Assembly: GCA_003858485.1 (NCBI GenBank)
Contig: RQYD01000007.1
Location: 40,960 to 104,959, forward strand
Direction of reading: 5' to 3'
Origin: Clostridiales bacterium COT073_COT-073
Lineage (GTDB): Bacteria; Bacillota; Clostridia; Lachnospirales; Vallitaleaceae
DNA length: 64,000 nucleotides
In this document: positions 42,870 to 52,240 of the stretch, in pieces
How positions within the stretch are numbered: the stretch's first letter is position 1
How the letters are laid out: each line of letters starts with the position of its first letter
Made by a program: the position numbers and the translations under genes
Notes under the pieces: generated by a model
Databases searched by the model: none
What the model was told of the DNA's origin: nothing
Seen by the model: the letters and a program-made list of their open reading frames with translations, nothing else

Positions 42870-43312
42870 ATCAGGCATTGCCAACCGTCAAACCGAATGT
42901 TTCGCCTGAACTCTTTCGCCGTGATCCTCTGATAATCCTCTTTGCGAATTATCTACAAGGACATCGGCTTTTGCTACGCAAAACCGCTTGTCTGACGGTG
43001 AATCGCTGTAAAATGAATATGCCGACTTCGTCGTCGCATTCATTTTCCCCTTTCGCAACTTACTCCGTAAGATTGCTTTCGGGGTGGTCCTCTGACAATC
43101 CGCTACGCGGATTGTCCACGTGGACATTGGTTTTGCAAGCAAAACCAATTACTTGCGCGCTTCACACTAAAAGTTATTGTGTACTATCAACCGTCAGACG
43201 CTGCCACTTCGTGTCAGCCGCACCTTCGGTGCTATCTGTCTGACGGTGAAGCGCCGTAAAATGAATATGCCGACTTCGTCGTCGCATTCATTTTCCTTGC
43301 GCGCTTCACATT
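42870..43312. repeat. Family B hairpin repeat, copy B3: two units with extra hairpins
   Basis: The units begin at CCAACCGTCA (42881) and CAACCGTCAGAC (43188), each closed by GTCTGACGGTGAA. Both are followed by AAAATGAATATGCCGACTTC-type arms with CGACTTCGTCG hairpins. Between them is a family A-like CCCCTTTCGCAACTTACTCC hairpin and a GACAATCCGCTACGCGGATTGTC hairpin, then ATTGGTTTTGCAAGCAAAACCAAT. The inner hairpins differ in sequence from B1 and B2 but keep the same shapes. Confidence 0.88.
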
Positions 43313-43318
43313 CATAAT

Positions 43319-43369
43319 AAAAGCCCGCCTATTTAAAAGAATATTGTTTAAATAAGCAAGGCTTTTATG
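43319..43369 (-). terminator. Terminator after the DegV gene
   Basis: AAAAGCCCGCCTATTTAAA and TTTAAATAAGCAAGGCTTTT form an interrupted stem of about 16 pairs ending in a T-run on the minus strand, 70 bases past the DegV stop. Confidence 0.7.
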
Positions 43370-43437
43370 CCATTCGCTATGTCAAAATCATTGTTATTTT
43401 CTACTGATGTCTGAAGTTGCTTGGTTGATCCAATATT

Positions 43438-44271
43438 TTAATATGCCAAAATTAATCCTCCGGCATTGGCATAATTAGAGCTTAATCCTCTGGTGGCAAC
43501 CACCACAATATCCCGAAAATCATATTGCTCTCTGGCTTTGTCAACCACTAATTTTGCATATTCAGCTGCCTGGCAGTGGGCAACGACCAAACGTTTGTCG
43601 CTGACATTTCCGCCCAAATCAGCCATCATCGCCACCATTTTATCAATGGCTTTCTTGACTCCTCTTGCCTTTTGCAATAGCTCAATTTCTCCGTCATTGG
43701 CCCCTAAAATTAAATTGATATTCAGAACACTGGCAATTTTACTTTGCAGCAGACTAAGTCTACCGGATTTTTCTAAATTATCAAGTTTTTGCAGAACAAA
43801 AACGGTGTTCATTTCATCAATATACTGCTCCACTGTTTCAACTATTTCTTTAAAACTCCGTTCCGCTTTTATTAATTCATAAATTTTCAAAGCAATGGCC
43901 ACTTGTCCGGCCGAAGCACTTTTACTGTCAAAAATATGAATATTTTTAAAAGGATTTTCTTCTAAATACAAATCTCTTGCCAATACTGCCGAAGCATAAC
44001 TGCCACTTAATTTAGAAGATAAAGTAATGCAAAATATCTCTTCTTCTCCCTGAAATGATTTCATATAGGCTTCCGGCGATGGACAGGCTGATTTTGAAAT
44101 ACTCTTTGAAGTAGATTGTCTTTGCAAAAAGGCTTCCACATTCATGGTTTCATCATCCACAAAAAATTCACCATCTACTTCTAAAGTCAAGGGAACCAAA
44201 GTGATTTTCATTTCTGCTTTCATTTTATCAGTAATATCACAACTACTGTCTGCCACAATTTTATATGCCAT
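43438..44271 (-). CDS. DegV family fatty acid-binding protein
   Basis: The 277-residue product opens YKIVADSSCDI and has ITLSSKLSGSYASAVLARD (fatty-acid carboxylate site TxSxxLSGTxxSA), FDSKSASAGQVAIA and DNLEKSGRLS. DegV proteins bind fatty acids and act with FakA kinase to feed exogenous fatty acids to phospholipids. No fakA gene is in view. Length and order are normal. AAAGGAGTG precedes the ATG, and a terminator lies at 43319-43369. Confidence 0.93.
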   Translation of the reverse strand: MAYKIVADSSCDITDKMKAEMKITLVPLTLEVDGEFFVDDETMNVEAFLQRQSTSKSISKSACPSPEAYMKSFQGEEEIFCITLSSKLSGSYASAVLARDLYLEENPFKNIHIFDSKSASAGQVAIALKIYELIKAERSFKEIVETVEQYIDEMNTVFVLQKLDNLEKSGRLSLLQSKIASVLNINLILGANDGEIELLQKARGVKKAIDKMVAMMADLGGNVSDKRLVVAHCQAAEYAKLVVDKAREQYDFRDIVVVATRGLSSNYANAGGLILAY

Positions 44272-44402
44272 ATTTTCACTCCTTTAAGGGGTAACAGATT
44301 ATTCCATTGCAAATAGCACTACCCTAAAATTTAAATGTATTATTATTTTTTATTATATGTTATTTCCCTATGGTATTCAAGTCTTTTATAGAAATAAAAT
44401 AT

Positions 44403-45689
44403 TTACAAGCTGTAAAACACTGTCATCATCTTAACCATGTCTTCCATATCCTGCCGGCCGGCCAGTTCTCTGGCAGAATGCATGGCCAGCATGGCCAGTC
44501 CTGTATCGACAATCGGTATCGGCAAATAACGGCTGATCAAAGAACCAATTGTCTTTCCACCAGGCACATCTGCATGATTGACAAATTTTTGATATGGAAC
44601 TTTGGCTAAATCACAAACCTGCTGCAAAGCTGCTACACTAAGAGCTTCAGAAGCATAAGCTTTATTACCGCTCTGTTTAATTACAATTCCCTGATTCATT
44701 TTTGGCCGGTTCGTCGGATCGCATTTCTCCGGATAAGCCGGATGACATGCATGTGCTCCGTCAGCAGAAAGAAAGAATGAATTCAGCAGACTATTATTCC
44801 AGGCCATTTCTTCAATTTTTAAACCACGCCGAATTTTTTCCAACAGCATATTTAAATTCATTGAATCTGCACCTTGGCGACTGAGGCTGCCAATTTCTTC
44901 ATGGTCAACAAATAAGCCAATATTGATTCCGGTTTTGGGAGTGGCTGCAACCAGTGCTTCCATGGCAGCATAAACCATTGATGTATCATCAATTCGCGGG
45001 CAGGAAATGAATTCCTCCTCTGCCCCCACCAATTGCCCTCTTTCCAAACAATAGACAAATAAATCAAAGTCCAATATCTCTTTGGCGGAAACATTTAATT
45101 CTTTGGCAATTAAATTTAATAAATAATTCTCTTTTTCCATTTTTTCGCCAAAAGTGGTAATCAACGGCATCATCTCTTTTTGAGCCTTGATTTCCACCCC
45201 TTTATTGACCTCACGATTCATATGAATGGCCAAATTAGGAATAGTAATAAGTGGTCTGGCAAAATCTAAAATCCGAATTTCCGGCTTTAGCACTTCCTGG
45301 CTGCGCAATGCCACAGTACCGGCAATGCCAAGCGGCCGATCAAACCAGGTGTTAAAAATCGGGCCACCATAAACTTCAATATTTAAGCGGCGATAACCAT
45401 CCGAACACACCTCCGGTGCCGGCTTAATTTTCAATCCGGGATTATCAGTATGGGCTCCGATAATTTTACATTGATCATAATGCTTAACTTTTTTAGCTGT
45501 TTTAAAAGCCATCAGCATCGATGGTGATGTTTGGGTATAATAGCCTTGCCCCGGCTTAATACTCCAGTCATCGGTGATCACCAATTCAGCAAAACCGGCT
45601 TTATTTAATCGGTTTTTGGTTTCTTCCACTGTGCACACAGCAACTGTTGCCTTACTCATATAATCGAAAAAATCCTGTATTTTTTTCAT
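44403..45689 (-). CDS. M18 family aminopeptidase
   Basis: The product of about 428 residues has the M18 metal motifs: IGAHTDNPGLKI, RIDDTSMVYAAMEAL, FVDHEEIGSLSRQGADS and SADGAHACHPAYPEKCDPTN. It also has a late His in KFVNHADVPGGKTIG. These dodecameric cytoplasmic zinc enzymes remove N-terminal acidic or neutral residues from peptides. The ATG at 45689 has GGAG six bases ahead, and an in-frame ATG at 45701 is less likely. It follows the YibE/F gene at some distance and appears to be a single gene. Confidence 0.93.
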   Translation of the reverse strand: MKKIQDFFDYMSKATVAVCTVEETKNRLNKAGFAELVITDDWSIKPGQGYYTQTSPSMLMAFKTAKKVKHYDQCKIIGAHTDNPGLKIKPAPEVCSDGYRRLNIEVYGGPIFNTWFDRPLGIAGTVALRSQEVLKPEIRILDFARPLITIPNLAIHMNREVNKGVEIKAQKEMMPLITTFGEKMEKENYLLNLIAKELNVSAKEILDFDLFVYCLERGQLVGAEEEFISCPRIDDTSMVYAAMEALVAATPKTGINIGLFVDHEEIGSLSRQGADSMNLNMLLEKIRRGLKIEEMAWNNSLLNSFFLSADGAHACHPAYPEKCDPTNRPKMNQGIVIKQSGNKAYASEALSVAALQQVCDLAKVPYQKFVNHADVPGGKTIGSLISRYLPIPIVDTGLAMLAMHSARELAGRQDMEDMVKMMTVFYSL

Positions 45690-45956
45690 TAAAATCTCCA
45701 TTTCTGTTTTCTTTATTCTTTCTCTCCACTAAATCTATTTCCTTTCCTTTATTTCGGAAATCATTGTATCCTTCTTAACAATTTCTATCGATTTTGGACT
45801 TATATTCTGCTTTCATAAATATATCTTTACCCTTATTATCTTCCGGCCGGGTCAAAACCACTGACTTATAAAAAATCCTCCACTTATGGCCGGCCATGGT
45901 TTTTAAAATTTCAGCGCCGGCTCTGGCGCAAGTGATTCCAAAAAAGCACAACCCTT

Positions 45957-47144
45957 CTATTGCTTTTGACTTTTCGGTTTTTGCTTTAAATACACAAGTG
46001 CTGAAATCCAAACTGTTGCCGGAATGGTAAACATCAAGCCAATGCTGCCGGCCATTGCTCTTAAAATTTCAGAAGAAACTGAGTCATAATTCATGATCTC
46101 TGTAAAAGTAATATTATAAACCATAAATAAAATGATCAAATGAATAGAGGTACCGACATAAGCCAAAATCAAAGTATTGGACATGGAGCCCATAATATCC
46201 CGGCCAATGGTCATGCCGGATTGAATTAATTTTTTAGCCGGTAGTTGCGGATTGATCTCCCAAATTTCCCACATTGATGAGGCAATCGACAGCGCCACAT
46301 CCATAATTGCCCCAATTGAACCGATAATAATGGTTCCAAATAAAATGCCCTTATAGTTCAACCAGCGAAACTGAGGAATATACGCCAAACTGATTGATGT
46401 TTCAGATCCCAGCCCGGTCACTTGTCCTATTTCTCCAAAAATAATGGCCAAAATACCGGCAATTACCACCCCGCTGGCTGTTCCCATAACTGCTACCCAG
46501 GTTTTTTTATGCCGGCCACTGATAATAAATAAAGTTAGGGCAATGGCCACAATCGAAATTAAAATCGATAATAAAATTGGCGGAAACCCTTTTAAAGTTC
46601 CCGGAATATATACAAAAAAGATCAAAACAATGGTAGCGATTAAAGATGCCAGCGCTTTCATGCCTTGCTTCTGTCCGATCAGGAGTATGATTAAGACAAA
46701 TAAGCCTATGATCAAATAATTGGCATAATCACGAACTCGTTCTTCAATTTTCAAAGTATCAATCTGACCCTCGGCATTTTCGGTAATTCGAATTAAAACC
46801 TTATCCTTTTCTTTAAATATATAATTTCCCGGCATAATCATTTCAATGGTATGCCTGATGGTCAGAACTTCTCCCTTATGTTTTCCAGTCAAAATCTCAA
46901 TTTGCAAATGCTGATACCGGATATCCGCTTCCATCGGAACATCGGCCCGTACTTCCCGGGTATCATCAAATTCAATGGTTTTAATAATGGCTTTGGCGAC
47001 ATCATAATCTCTGCCTTCCATTTGTTTTTGATAAACTTCTCTCATTTCACTGTCATCATTAATCGCCTGGGCTGGCAGGGAAAATCCAAGTACCAACAGA
47101 CAAATGTAAATATAGCAGTATATTCGTTTTTTACTCTCTTTCAA
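45957..47144 (-). CDS. YibE/F family membrane protein
   Basis: The 395-residue product has a signal-like N-terminal helix and an extracytoplasmic beta domain (residues 30-125, with RYQHLQIEILTGKHKGEVLT and YIFKEKDKVLIRI). Seven or so membrane helices follow, with conserved GxxxDVALSIASSMWEIWEI-type and PQLPAKKLIQSGMTIGRDIM segments. This is the YibE/F architecture; transport is assumed but not shown. The start is TTG at 47144 behind AGGAGATAAG. The family is often split into YibE and YibF, and here it is a single gene. Confidence 0.9.
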   Translation of the reverse strand: MKESKKRIYCYIYICLLVLGFSLPAQAINDDSEMREVYQKQMEGRDYDVAKAIIKTIEFDDTREVRADVPMEADIRYQHLQIEILTGKHKGEVLTIRHTIEMIMPGNYIFKEKDKVLIRITENAEGQIDTLKIEERVRDYANYLIIGLFVLIILLIGQKQGMKALASLIATIVLIFFVYIPGTLKGFPPILLSILISIVAIALTLFIISGRHKKTWVAVMGTASGVVIAGILAIIFGEIGQVTGLGSETSISLAYIPQFRWLNYKGILFGTIIIGSIGAIMDVALSIASSMWEIWEINPQLPAKKLIQSGMTIGRDIMGSMSNTLILAYVGTSIHLIILFMVYNITFTEIMNYDSVSSEILRAMAGSIGLMFTIPATVWISALVYLKQKPKSQKQ

Positions 47145-47160
47145 ACTTATCTCCTCTTAT

Positions 47161-47198
47161 AAAGGAGAGGAAGATCGCTAACAATCTTCCTCTCCTTT
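47161..47198 (-). terminator. Terminator after the SLH 5'-nucleotidase gene
   Basis: AAAGGAGAGGAAGAT and ATCTTCCTCTCCTTT form a perfect 15-base stem with an eight-base loop, about 30 bases past the nucleotidase stop and just upstream of the YibE/F start. Confidence 0.85.
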
Positions 47199-47229
47199 GT
47201 TTATTTTTTATTGACCTTATTTCTTGCTT

Positions 47230-49371
47230 TTAAGCTGCCGGATCTAAAACCAAAGAGGTTTTATTAATATCTTTTAAAATACCATCAATTGATTTTGGAG
47301 TAATTTCCTTTTGCTCTTTGATCACTTCAACCAGGAAATCTCTGATTGGAATATAGGTCTCATTAACATTGGTGGCGTTTTTAAAGTCATACTCATCACC
47401 ATTGTTGAAAATAAAGTCATTGATTACTACCCGATAGGTTTTCTTCATATCCAGCGGTGTGCCGTCTGATAAGGTGATCTTGGTAATCCGATTTTCAAAT
47501 TCCTTGGTTGAATCATATTCGACCAATAAACCGCTGAATGAGCCATCGGTGATCTTAGGATTGATAATACCATGGTCAATTGCCTTCTTCAGGTCTTCAC
47601 CCGGTAAATCCATAACTACAAAGTAATTGTCAAATGGCATAATCTCATACATATCGCCCATAGTGATATCGCCTTTTTCTAATGTCCGGCGTAAGCCACC
47701 ACCATTTTGAATGGAGATTTGCGCATCGTATTTAGCAGCTGAAACTTCACATACCCATTGTCCCAATGTAGTAATATTACCTTTGACACTGCGGTCATGA
47801 GTAAATTCTTCGGTTGCCTTACCAATTACTTCACCTAAAATTGGTTTTAATTCTTTGTCCAGTGCCGAATAGAATTTTTCAGTTTCATTGTCTTTTAAGA
47901 TCACATCTTTAATATCAGAACCTTGATTTAACTTGGAGCTGAGTACAAATTTGCCATCTTTCTTTTCAACTGTCATAATACCAACAGTTCTGCCGGCATA
48001 GTATGCCTGCATAATTTCCACACCATTTACTTTTCCGGATACCGGACGATGGCTGTGGGCAGATAAAATACCATCAAGACCCTTTACTTTATTGGCTAAT
48101 TCCGTAGCCGGGCCACTAATTTCATTTGTCTTTTTATCTTGATCTGAGTCAATATGAGTTAAGGCAATAATTACATCCGGTTTGCCTTCTTTGGCCTTGC
48201 CGGCTTGCAAATAATCAACCCATTCCTGCGCAGTTTTGATCGGATCTAAGAATTTATAACCTTCGGTGGTGCTTCTGTTGGTTAAAGTTGGGGTATCTGG
48301 ATGTGCCAAACCAATTAAAGCAATCTTGATTCCACCTTTTTCCACAAACATATATGGTTTTACCCAGCTGGCCAATTTATCTGCTTTAACATCCCAAATA
48401 TTAGCTGCTAAATAGGTAAAGTTTCCATCTTCTGCCCATTTGCCGATTCTTTCCCAGCCCCAGTCAAATTCATGGTTACCCACCGCTGATGCCAGGACAT
48501 TCATCCCTTTCATCATGGCGGTCACCGGTTTGCCGTAAGTTAAGTTTGATTCAGCCGTTCCCTGATAATTATCGCCACCGGATAATACAAAGCTATTTGG
48601 ATTTTGAGCCACATATTCATTAACAAAGCCAACTAATTTGCTCATTCCGATATTTCTCTTTTTATCAGTAACTTCTTCTCTAAGATTACCATGGAAGTCA
48701 TTGAAATAAAGGATATCGACTTTATTCTCCGGCTGTGCCAATTCTTTTAAGCCCAGTTCTTTGGCTTTTTCTTTAGAAATCACTTCCCGATATACTAAAA
48801 ATTGGCCTAAGGTTTGATTGGCAACACCTGCCTGCATCGGTGCATTTAAAGCATTAAGTACGACGGCTGCCGCTTCTCTTTTGGTGATCGGTGTTTCAAT
48901 ATCCGTATCAGCTGCTACTAAACCAAATTCTTTAGCCAGTGCATCCGCATTTTCCCATGCTTTCTTGCTGTTATGCTTTAAAGCCCGCAGCAGGAAGGTA
49001 AGAAAATCATGTTTGCTTAATTTAGCTTCCGGATCAAATACTTCATCGGTTTTTCCGGTTGTGATTTTTAAATCCTTGGCCAGTCCAGCATAACCTTTAA
49101 ACCACTCCGGCACATCAGTAAAGGTGTTTAATTTCACATTTTCTTCTTTGCTGGCTTCCGCTTGAGAATAACCAATTGCTTTTAAGACCATGGTCAATCC
49201 TTCGGCTCTTGACAATTCTGCATTCAGCTTTTCTTCGGTATTTCCTTCTTTGTCCAGCAGGTTTAATTCCTGCAGATCTTTGACAGCATCTTTATCTGCT
49301 GCAAAAACAAAACCCGGCACTGAAAAAATCATGATCAATGCCATCATCATTGCAATGTACTTCCTCCTCAT
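47230..49371 (-). CDS. SLH-anchored 5'-nucleotidase (UDP-sugar hydrolase family)
   Basis: The product of about 713 residues has a signal peptide (MRRKYIAMMMALIMIFSVPG...FAA) and SLH-like repeats to about residue 210 (LNAELSRAEGLTMVLKAIGY, FTDVPEWFKGYAGLAKDLKI, ITKREAAAVVLNAL). The metallophosphatase domain follows, with LYFNDFHGN, SGGDNYQGT, VGNHEFDWG, ALTHIDSD and SAHSHRPV. The 5'-nucleotidase C-terminal domain has QNGGGLRRTLEKGDI and MPFDNYFVVMDLPG. It probably releases nucleosides from extracellular nucleotides at the cell surface. AAGGAGG precedes the ATG at 49371. A strong promoter and a terminator frame it as a single-gene unit. Confidence 0.92.
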   Translation of the reverse strand: MRRKYIAMMMALIMIFSVPGFVFAADKDAVKDLQELNLLDKEGNTEEKLNAELSRAEGLTMVLKAIGYSQAEASKEENVKLNTFTDVPEWFKGYAGLAKDLKITTGKTDEVFDPEAKLSKHDFLTFLLRALKHNSKKAWENADALAKEFGLVAADTDIETPITKREAAAVVLNALNAPMQAGVANQTLGQFLVYREVISKEKAKELGLKELAQPENKVDILYFNDFHGNLREEVTDKKRNIGMSKLVGFVNEYVAQNPNSFVLSGGDNYQGTAESNLTYGKPVTAMMKGMNVLASAVGNHEFDWGWERIGKWAEDGNFTYLAANIWDVKADKLASWVKPYMFVEKGGIKIALIGLAHPDTPTLTNRSTTEGYKFLDPIKTAQEWVDYLQAGKAKEGKPDVIIALTHIDSDQDKKTNEISGPATELANKVKGLDGILSAHSHRPVSGKVNGVEIMQAYYAGRTVGIMTVEKKDGKFVLSSKLNQGSDIKDVILKDNETEKFYSALDKELKPILGEVIGKATEEFTHDRSVKGNITTLGQWVCEVSAAKYDAQISIQNGGGLRRTLEKGDITMGDMYEIMPFDNYFVVMDLPGEDLKKAIDHGIINPKITDGSFSGLLVEYDSTKEFENRITKITLSDGTPLDMKKTYRVVINDFIFNNGDEYDFKNATNVNETYIPIRDFLVEVIKEQKEITPKSIDGILKDINKTSLVLDPAA

Positions 49372-49556
49372 GAGACGCCTCCTTATTAAAAAGTGCAAAA
49401 AAAACGATTTCAATCTTATATATTACCCAAAATGATATTCTTCTCCTCTGACGATCATATCACTTGCCTGATAAAAGTTTGTTCCTCTTTTTTCATAAAG
49501 CCAAACTCCTAGGATTACCCTAATATATAATTCTGAAATCAATTGTGTCATAATTT

Positions 49557-49585
49557 ATTATAATACAGATTAGTGATTAAGTCAA
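49557..49585 (-). promoter_or_regulatory. Promoter of the SLH 5'-nucleotidase gene
   Basis: On the minus strand TTGACT (49585-49580) and TATAAT (49562-49557) are 17 bases apart. About 180 bases of leader without a clear riboswitch follow before the ATG. Confidence 0.8.
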
Positions 49586-49702
49586 TTTATATTAATCTTT
49601 TTAAGTGGTATCACGGCCCGGGATGCTTTTTAAATATCTGTAATCCTCCGGCAATGAATAATCAATGACCAGAGGATTATGGAACTTATTCTACTAAATG
49701 GA

Positions 49703-50578
49703 TTATTTAACAATTTCAATTTCCCAATGATTGCTATAGCTTTGTCCGGCAGCCAATGCTTTTAGATCTGACTTTTTCTCTAAATCTTCAATCACGCTTT
49801 GTCTGGCCGGCAACGATGACCATGGCTCAATGCACACAAAGGCAGCCTGCGACTGCGGACGCTGCCAAATAGCCAAAAAGGCCATATCCGGAAAGGCCAC
49901 CCGAATTTTTGTCTGCCCTTTAGCACTTTGAATTATTACTTCTTTGCCCATCTTAGTTAAAATAATAGCATCATGGTCAAATAAATCGTGGCGCAGAGAC
50001 ATTTTACCATCTTCAATGGCTGGACAGTCAATATGCTCTTCGGTCATAAAATAATCGGTGGATAAGAGAATCTGGGGAATCGATTTTTTTTCAAAAGCAA
50101 TTTCATAATCTTCAAAAGTCAAGCCCTGTTCAATCGGCACCTGAAAACCGGGATGACCGCCAACTGCAAAATACATGGTCTTATGATCCTTATTTTCCAC
50201 AAGATAAGTCTGCTTTAGAATCTTGCCCACTAATTCATATTGAACGGAAAAACGAAAATGAAAGGGATATTTTTCATAAGTAGAAGTACTGTCCTCCATC
50301 ATTAACACCAGCTTGGTATCTTCCCGGTTAAGCAGGGAAAATTCTGTTTCCTTGGCAAAACCATGAATCATCATTTCATATTCCTGCCCTTGATAAGTAT
50401 AAATTCCATTGGTCATCCGGCCACAAAATGGAAATAAATTGGTGGCACGATTTTTCCAGGTATTTTCATCACCCTGCCATAAATATTCTTTGCCATTTAA
50501 ATCTTTAATCGACCAAAGTTCTGCTCCCAATGAATTGACACTTACTTCTAAATCCTCATTTTTCAACTGATAAATCAT
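49703..50578 (-). CDS. Aldose 1-epimerase family protein
   Basis: The 291-residue product matches the galactose mutarotase-like fold: GAELWSIKDLNGKEYLWQGD near the N-terminus, RATNLFPFCGRMTNGIYTYQ, a conserved His in MIHGFAKETEF and GGHPGFQVP. The end has FVCIEPWSSLPAR with the Glu. It belongs to the LacX/YeaD-like branch that acts on sugars or hexose-6-phosphates, and the exact substrate is uncertain. AAGGAGAAA precedes the ATG. The next upstream gene on this strand is an oxidoreductase with a 150-bp gap. Confidence 0.9.
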   Translation of the reverse strand: MIYQLKNEDLEVSVNSLGAELWSIKDLNGKEYLWQGDENTWKNRATNLFPFCGRMTNGIYTYQGQEYEMMIHGFAKETEFSLLNREDTKLVLMMEDSTSTYEKYPFHFRFSVQYELVGKILKQTYLVENKDHKTMYFAVGGHPGFQVPIEQGLTFEDYEIAFEKKSIPQILLSTDYFMTEEHIDCPAIEDGKMSLRHDLFDHDAIILTKMGKEVIIQSAKGQTKIRVAFPDMAFLAIWQRPQSQAAFVCIEPWSSLPARQSVIEDLEKKSDLKALAAGQSYSNHWEIEIVK

Positions 50579-50730
50579 AATTTCTCCTTAATATAATCAT
50601 ATCTGTCCGTTTATTTTTTTCTTAATCCGGTTATTTCCTGCTAAAACTATTGCCGCTACGCAGTTATTTTCATAATATGGGTTTTGTTATTATCTGTCAA
50701 GCGCTTTCCGATCCGCAAGGTATAAAGTTT

Positions 50731-52011
50731 TTAGCGATAACTATCGATCGAAACTGCTTTGCCCTCAGCTAATCTGGATTCTTCAGCCGCCAGGGCAATA
50801 TAATGGCTGTCAGTTGACACCTCTAGTGAAGTAATGGCGGCAGATACCTCTTTGCCCTGCATATAATCCAGAAATTCACGGATCAATCCGGCATCACCGC
50901 CACCATGGCCTTCAAAATTATCGGCCAGTTCGGCCACGTTGATCACTTGCCTTTCACTGCCAAATGGCCAGTAAGAGATCAAATTCGTAGCCATATCTCC
51001 AATTAATTCACCGGCCGTCCCCATGATTTTAAGATATCTGGCAAACTCACCGGTCAGACCTGACATGGTCAGGCTGATGGTGGCACCATTTTCCATATTA
51101 ATATTGACAATTTGATGATCGACCACATCATTATCACAATAATACACGCATCTGCCATATGGCCCTTCCTTTAGGGCCTGATAGACCGATTCAACTGTTG
51201 GTGTTAATGTCAACACTGTATTGGGCCAGCCGGTATTTCCTTTAGCCACGCCCGTCCGATCATTTGTAATATAAATTTTTTCAGCATCAAACACGCATTG
51301 CTCCTTAACCGGGCAACCATCCAGACAGCGCTTGACCTGATTTTGCGGTGCTTTTTCTGACTTAAATAAATAGGTTGAGCCAAAGGATGAGGTTGTCTTA
51401 GCTGTCCCCCCCGCCAGCCATGTTAGAATGTCGGTATCATGACAGCATTTTTGCAGTATCATTGGACTGCTCTCCCGGCTATTTCTCCAATTGCCCCGGA
51501 CAAAACTATGGGCATGATGATAGTAGCCGACATTTTCAATTGCCATAATACTGACAACTTCACCTATTTTTCCTTGTTCGATCATTTGTTTTAAGGTCTT
51601 ATAAAAAGGTGTATAGCGAAGAACATGACATACAACTACCTTACGGTCAAGTTTTTCAGCCAACACCGCAATTTGCTTACATGCCCCGGCATCTGAGGAA
51701 ATCGGCTTTTCCAGTAATAAATCATATCCCTTTTGCAAAGCCGACATTGCCTGTGGAATATGAAGTCTGTCGGGTGTGGCAATGATCATAAAATCTGCCA
51801 GCTTATCCTGCTCCAACATTTCTTCAGCTGAACCAAAGCAATTTTCCTGCCTGATACCAAATAATTTCCTGGCTTTATCCACTTTTTCCGGTTTTAAATC
51901 AGCCACTGCCACAATTTTTACTTCTCCTGGATATTTGGCCATTTCCGCTGCATAAGTATCCAGCCCCCGATTTCCCAAACCGGCAATTGCTGCTGTCAAC
52001 ATTTTCTCCAT
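50731..52011 (-). CDS. Gfo/Idh/MocA family oxidoreductase
   Basis: The 426-residue product has an N-terminal NAD(P)-binding Rossmann domain (AAIAGLGNRGLDTYAAEMAK and VAVADLKPEK), the conserved EKPISSDAGAC sugar-dehydrogenase motif and CHVLRYTPFYKTLKQM. The substrate domain contains KCCHDTDILTWLAGG. A Cys-rich CLDGCPVKEQCVFDAE insertion is notable and could bind metal. Members oxidise sugars, inositols or their derivatives. The nearby epimerase and distant inositol-type operon fit carbohydrate metabolism, but the substrate is not known. AGGAGGAAA precedes the ATG. Confidence 0.9.
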   Translation of the reverse strand: MEKMLTAAIAGLGNRGLDTYAAEMAKYPGEVKIVAVADLKPEKVDKARKLFGIRQENCFGSAEEMLEQDKLADFMIIATPDRLHIPQAMSALQKGYDLLLEKPISSDAGACKQIAVLAEKLDRKVVVCHVLRYTPFYKTLKQMIEQGKIGEVVSIMAIENVGYYHHAHSFVRGNWRNSRESSPMILQKCCHDTDILTWLAGGTAKTTSSFGSTYLFKSEKAPQNQVKRCLDGCPVKEQCVFDAEKIYITNDRTGVAKGNTGWPNTVLTLTPTVESVYQALKEGPYGRCVYYCDNDVVDHQIVNINMENGATISLTMSGLTGEFARYLKIMGTAGELIGDMATNLISYWPFGSERQVINVAELADNFEGHGGGDAGLIREFLDYMQGKEVSAAITSLEVSTDSHYIALAAEESRLAEGKAVSIDSYR

Positions 52012-52240
52012 AATTTCCTCCTTTTCACCTTAATACCGGCTATTCCTCACTATAGCACAAATGCCCCACCACCGTACCAATTTCCCTTTGACCACTTATT
52101 GTACCATATTGCTTTCAGAGCATCTATCAGTTATTTCACTTTCCAGTTTTATCTTATTTTTAATTATATCTGTTCAAGGGGATGTGGTCAATTCTCTTTT
52201 ATTATTTCTTTTATTATTTTTTCAAATCTTTCTTTTAATT

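Noticed and set aside
45775..46011. 78-codon minus-strand frame overlapping the 3' end of the YibE/F gene
   Set aside because: It overlaps the YibE/F coding region in another frame, has no ribosome binding site and no recognisable motif. A short remnant beyond 45957 cannot be excluded.
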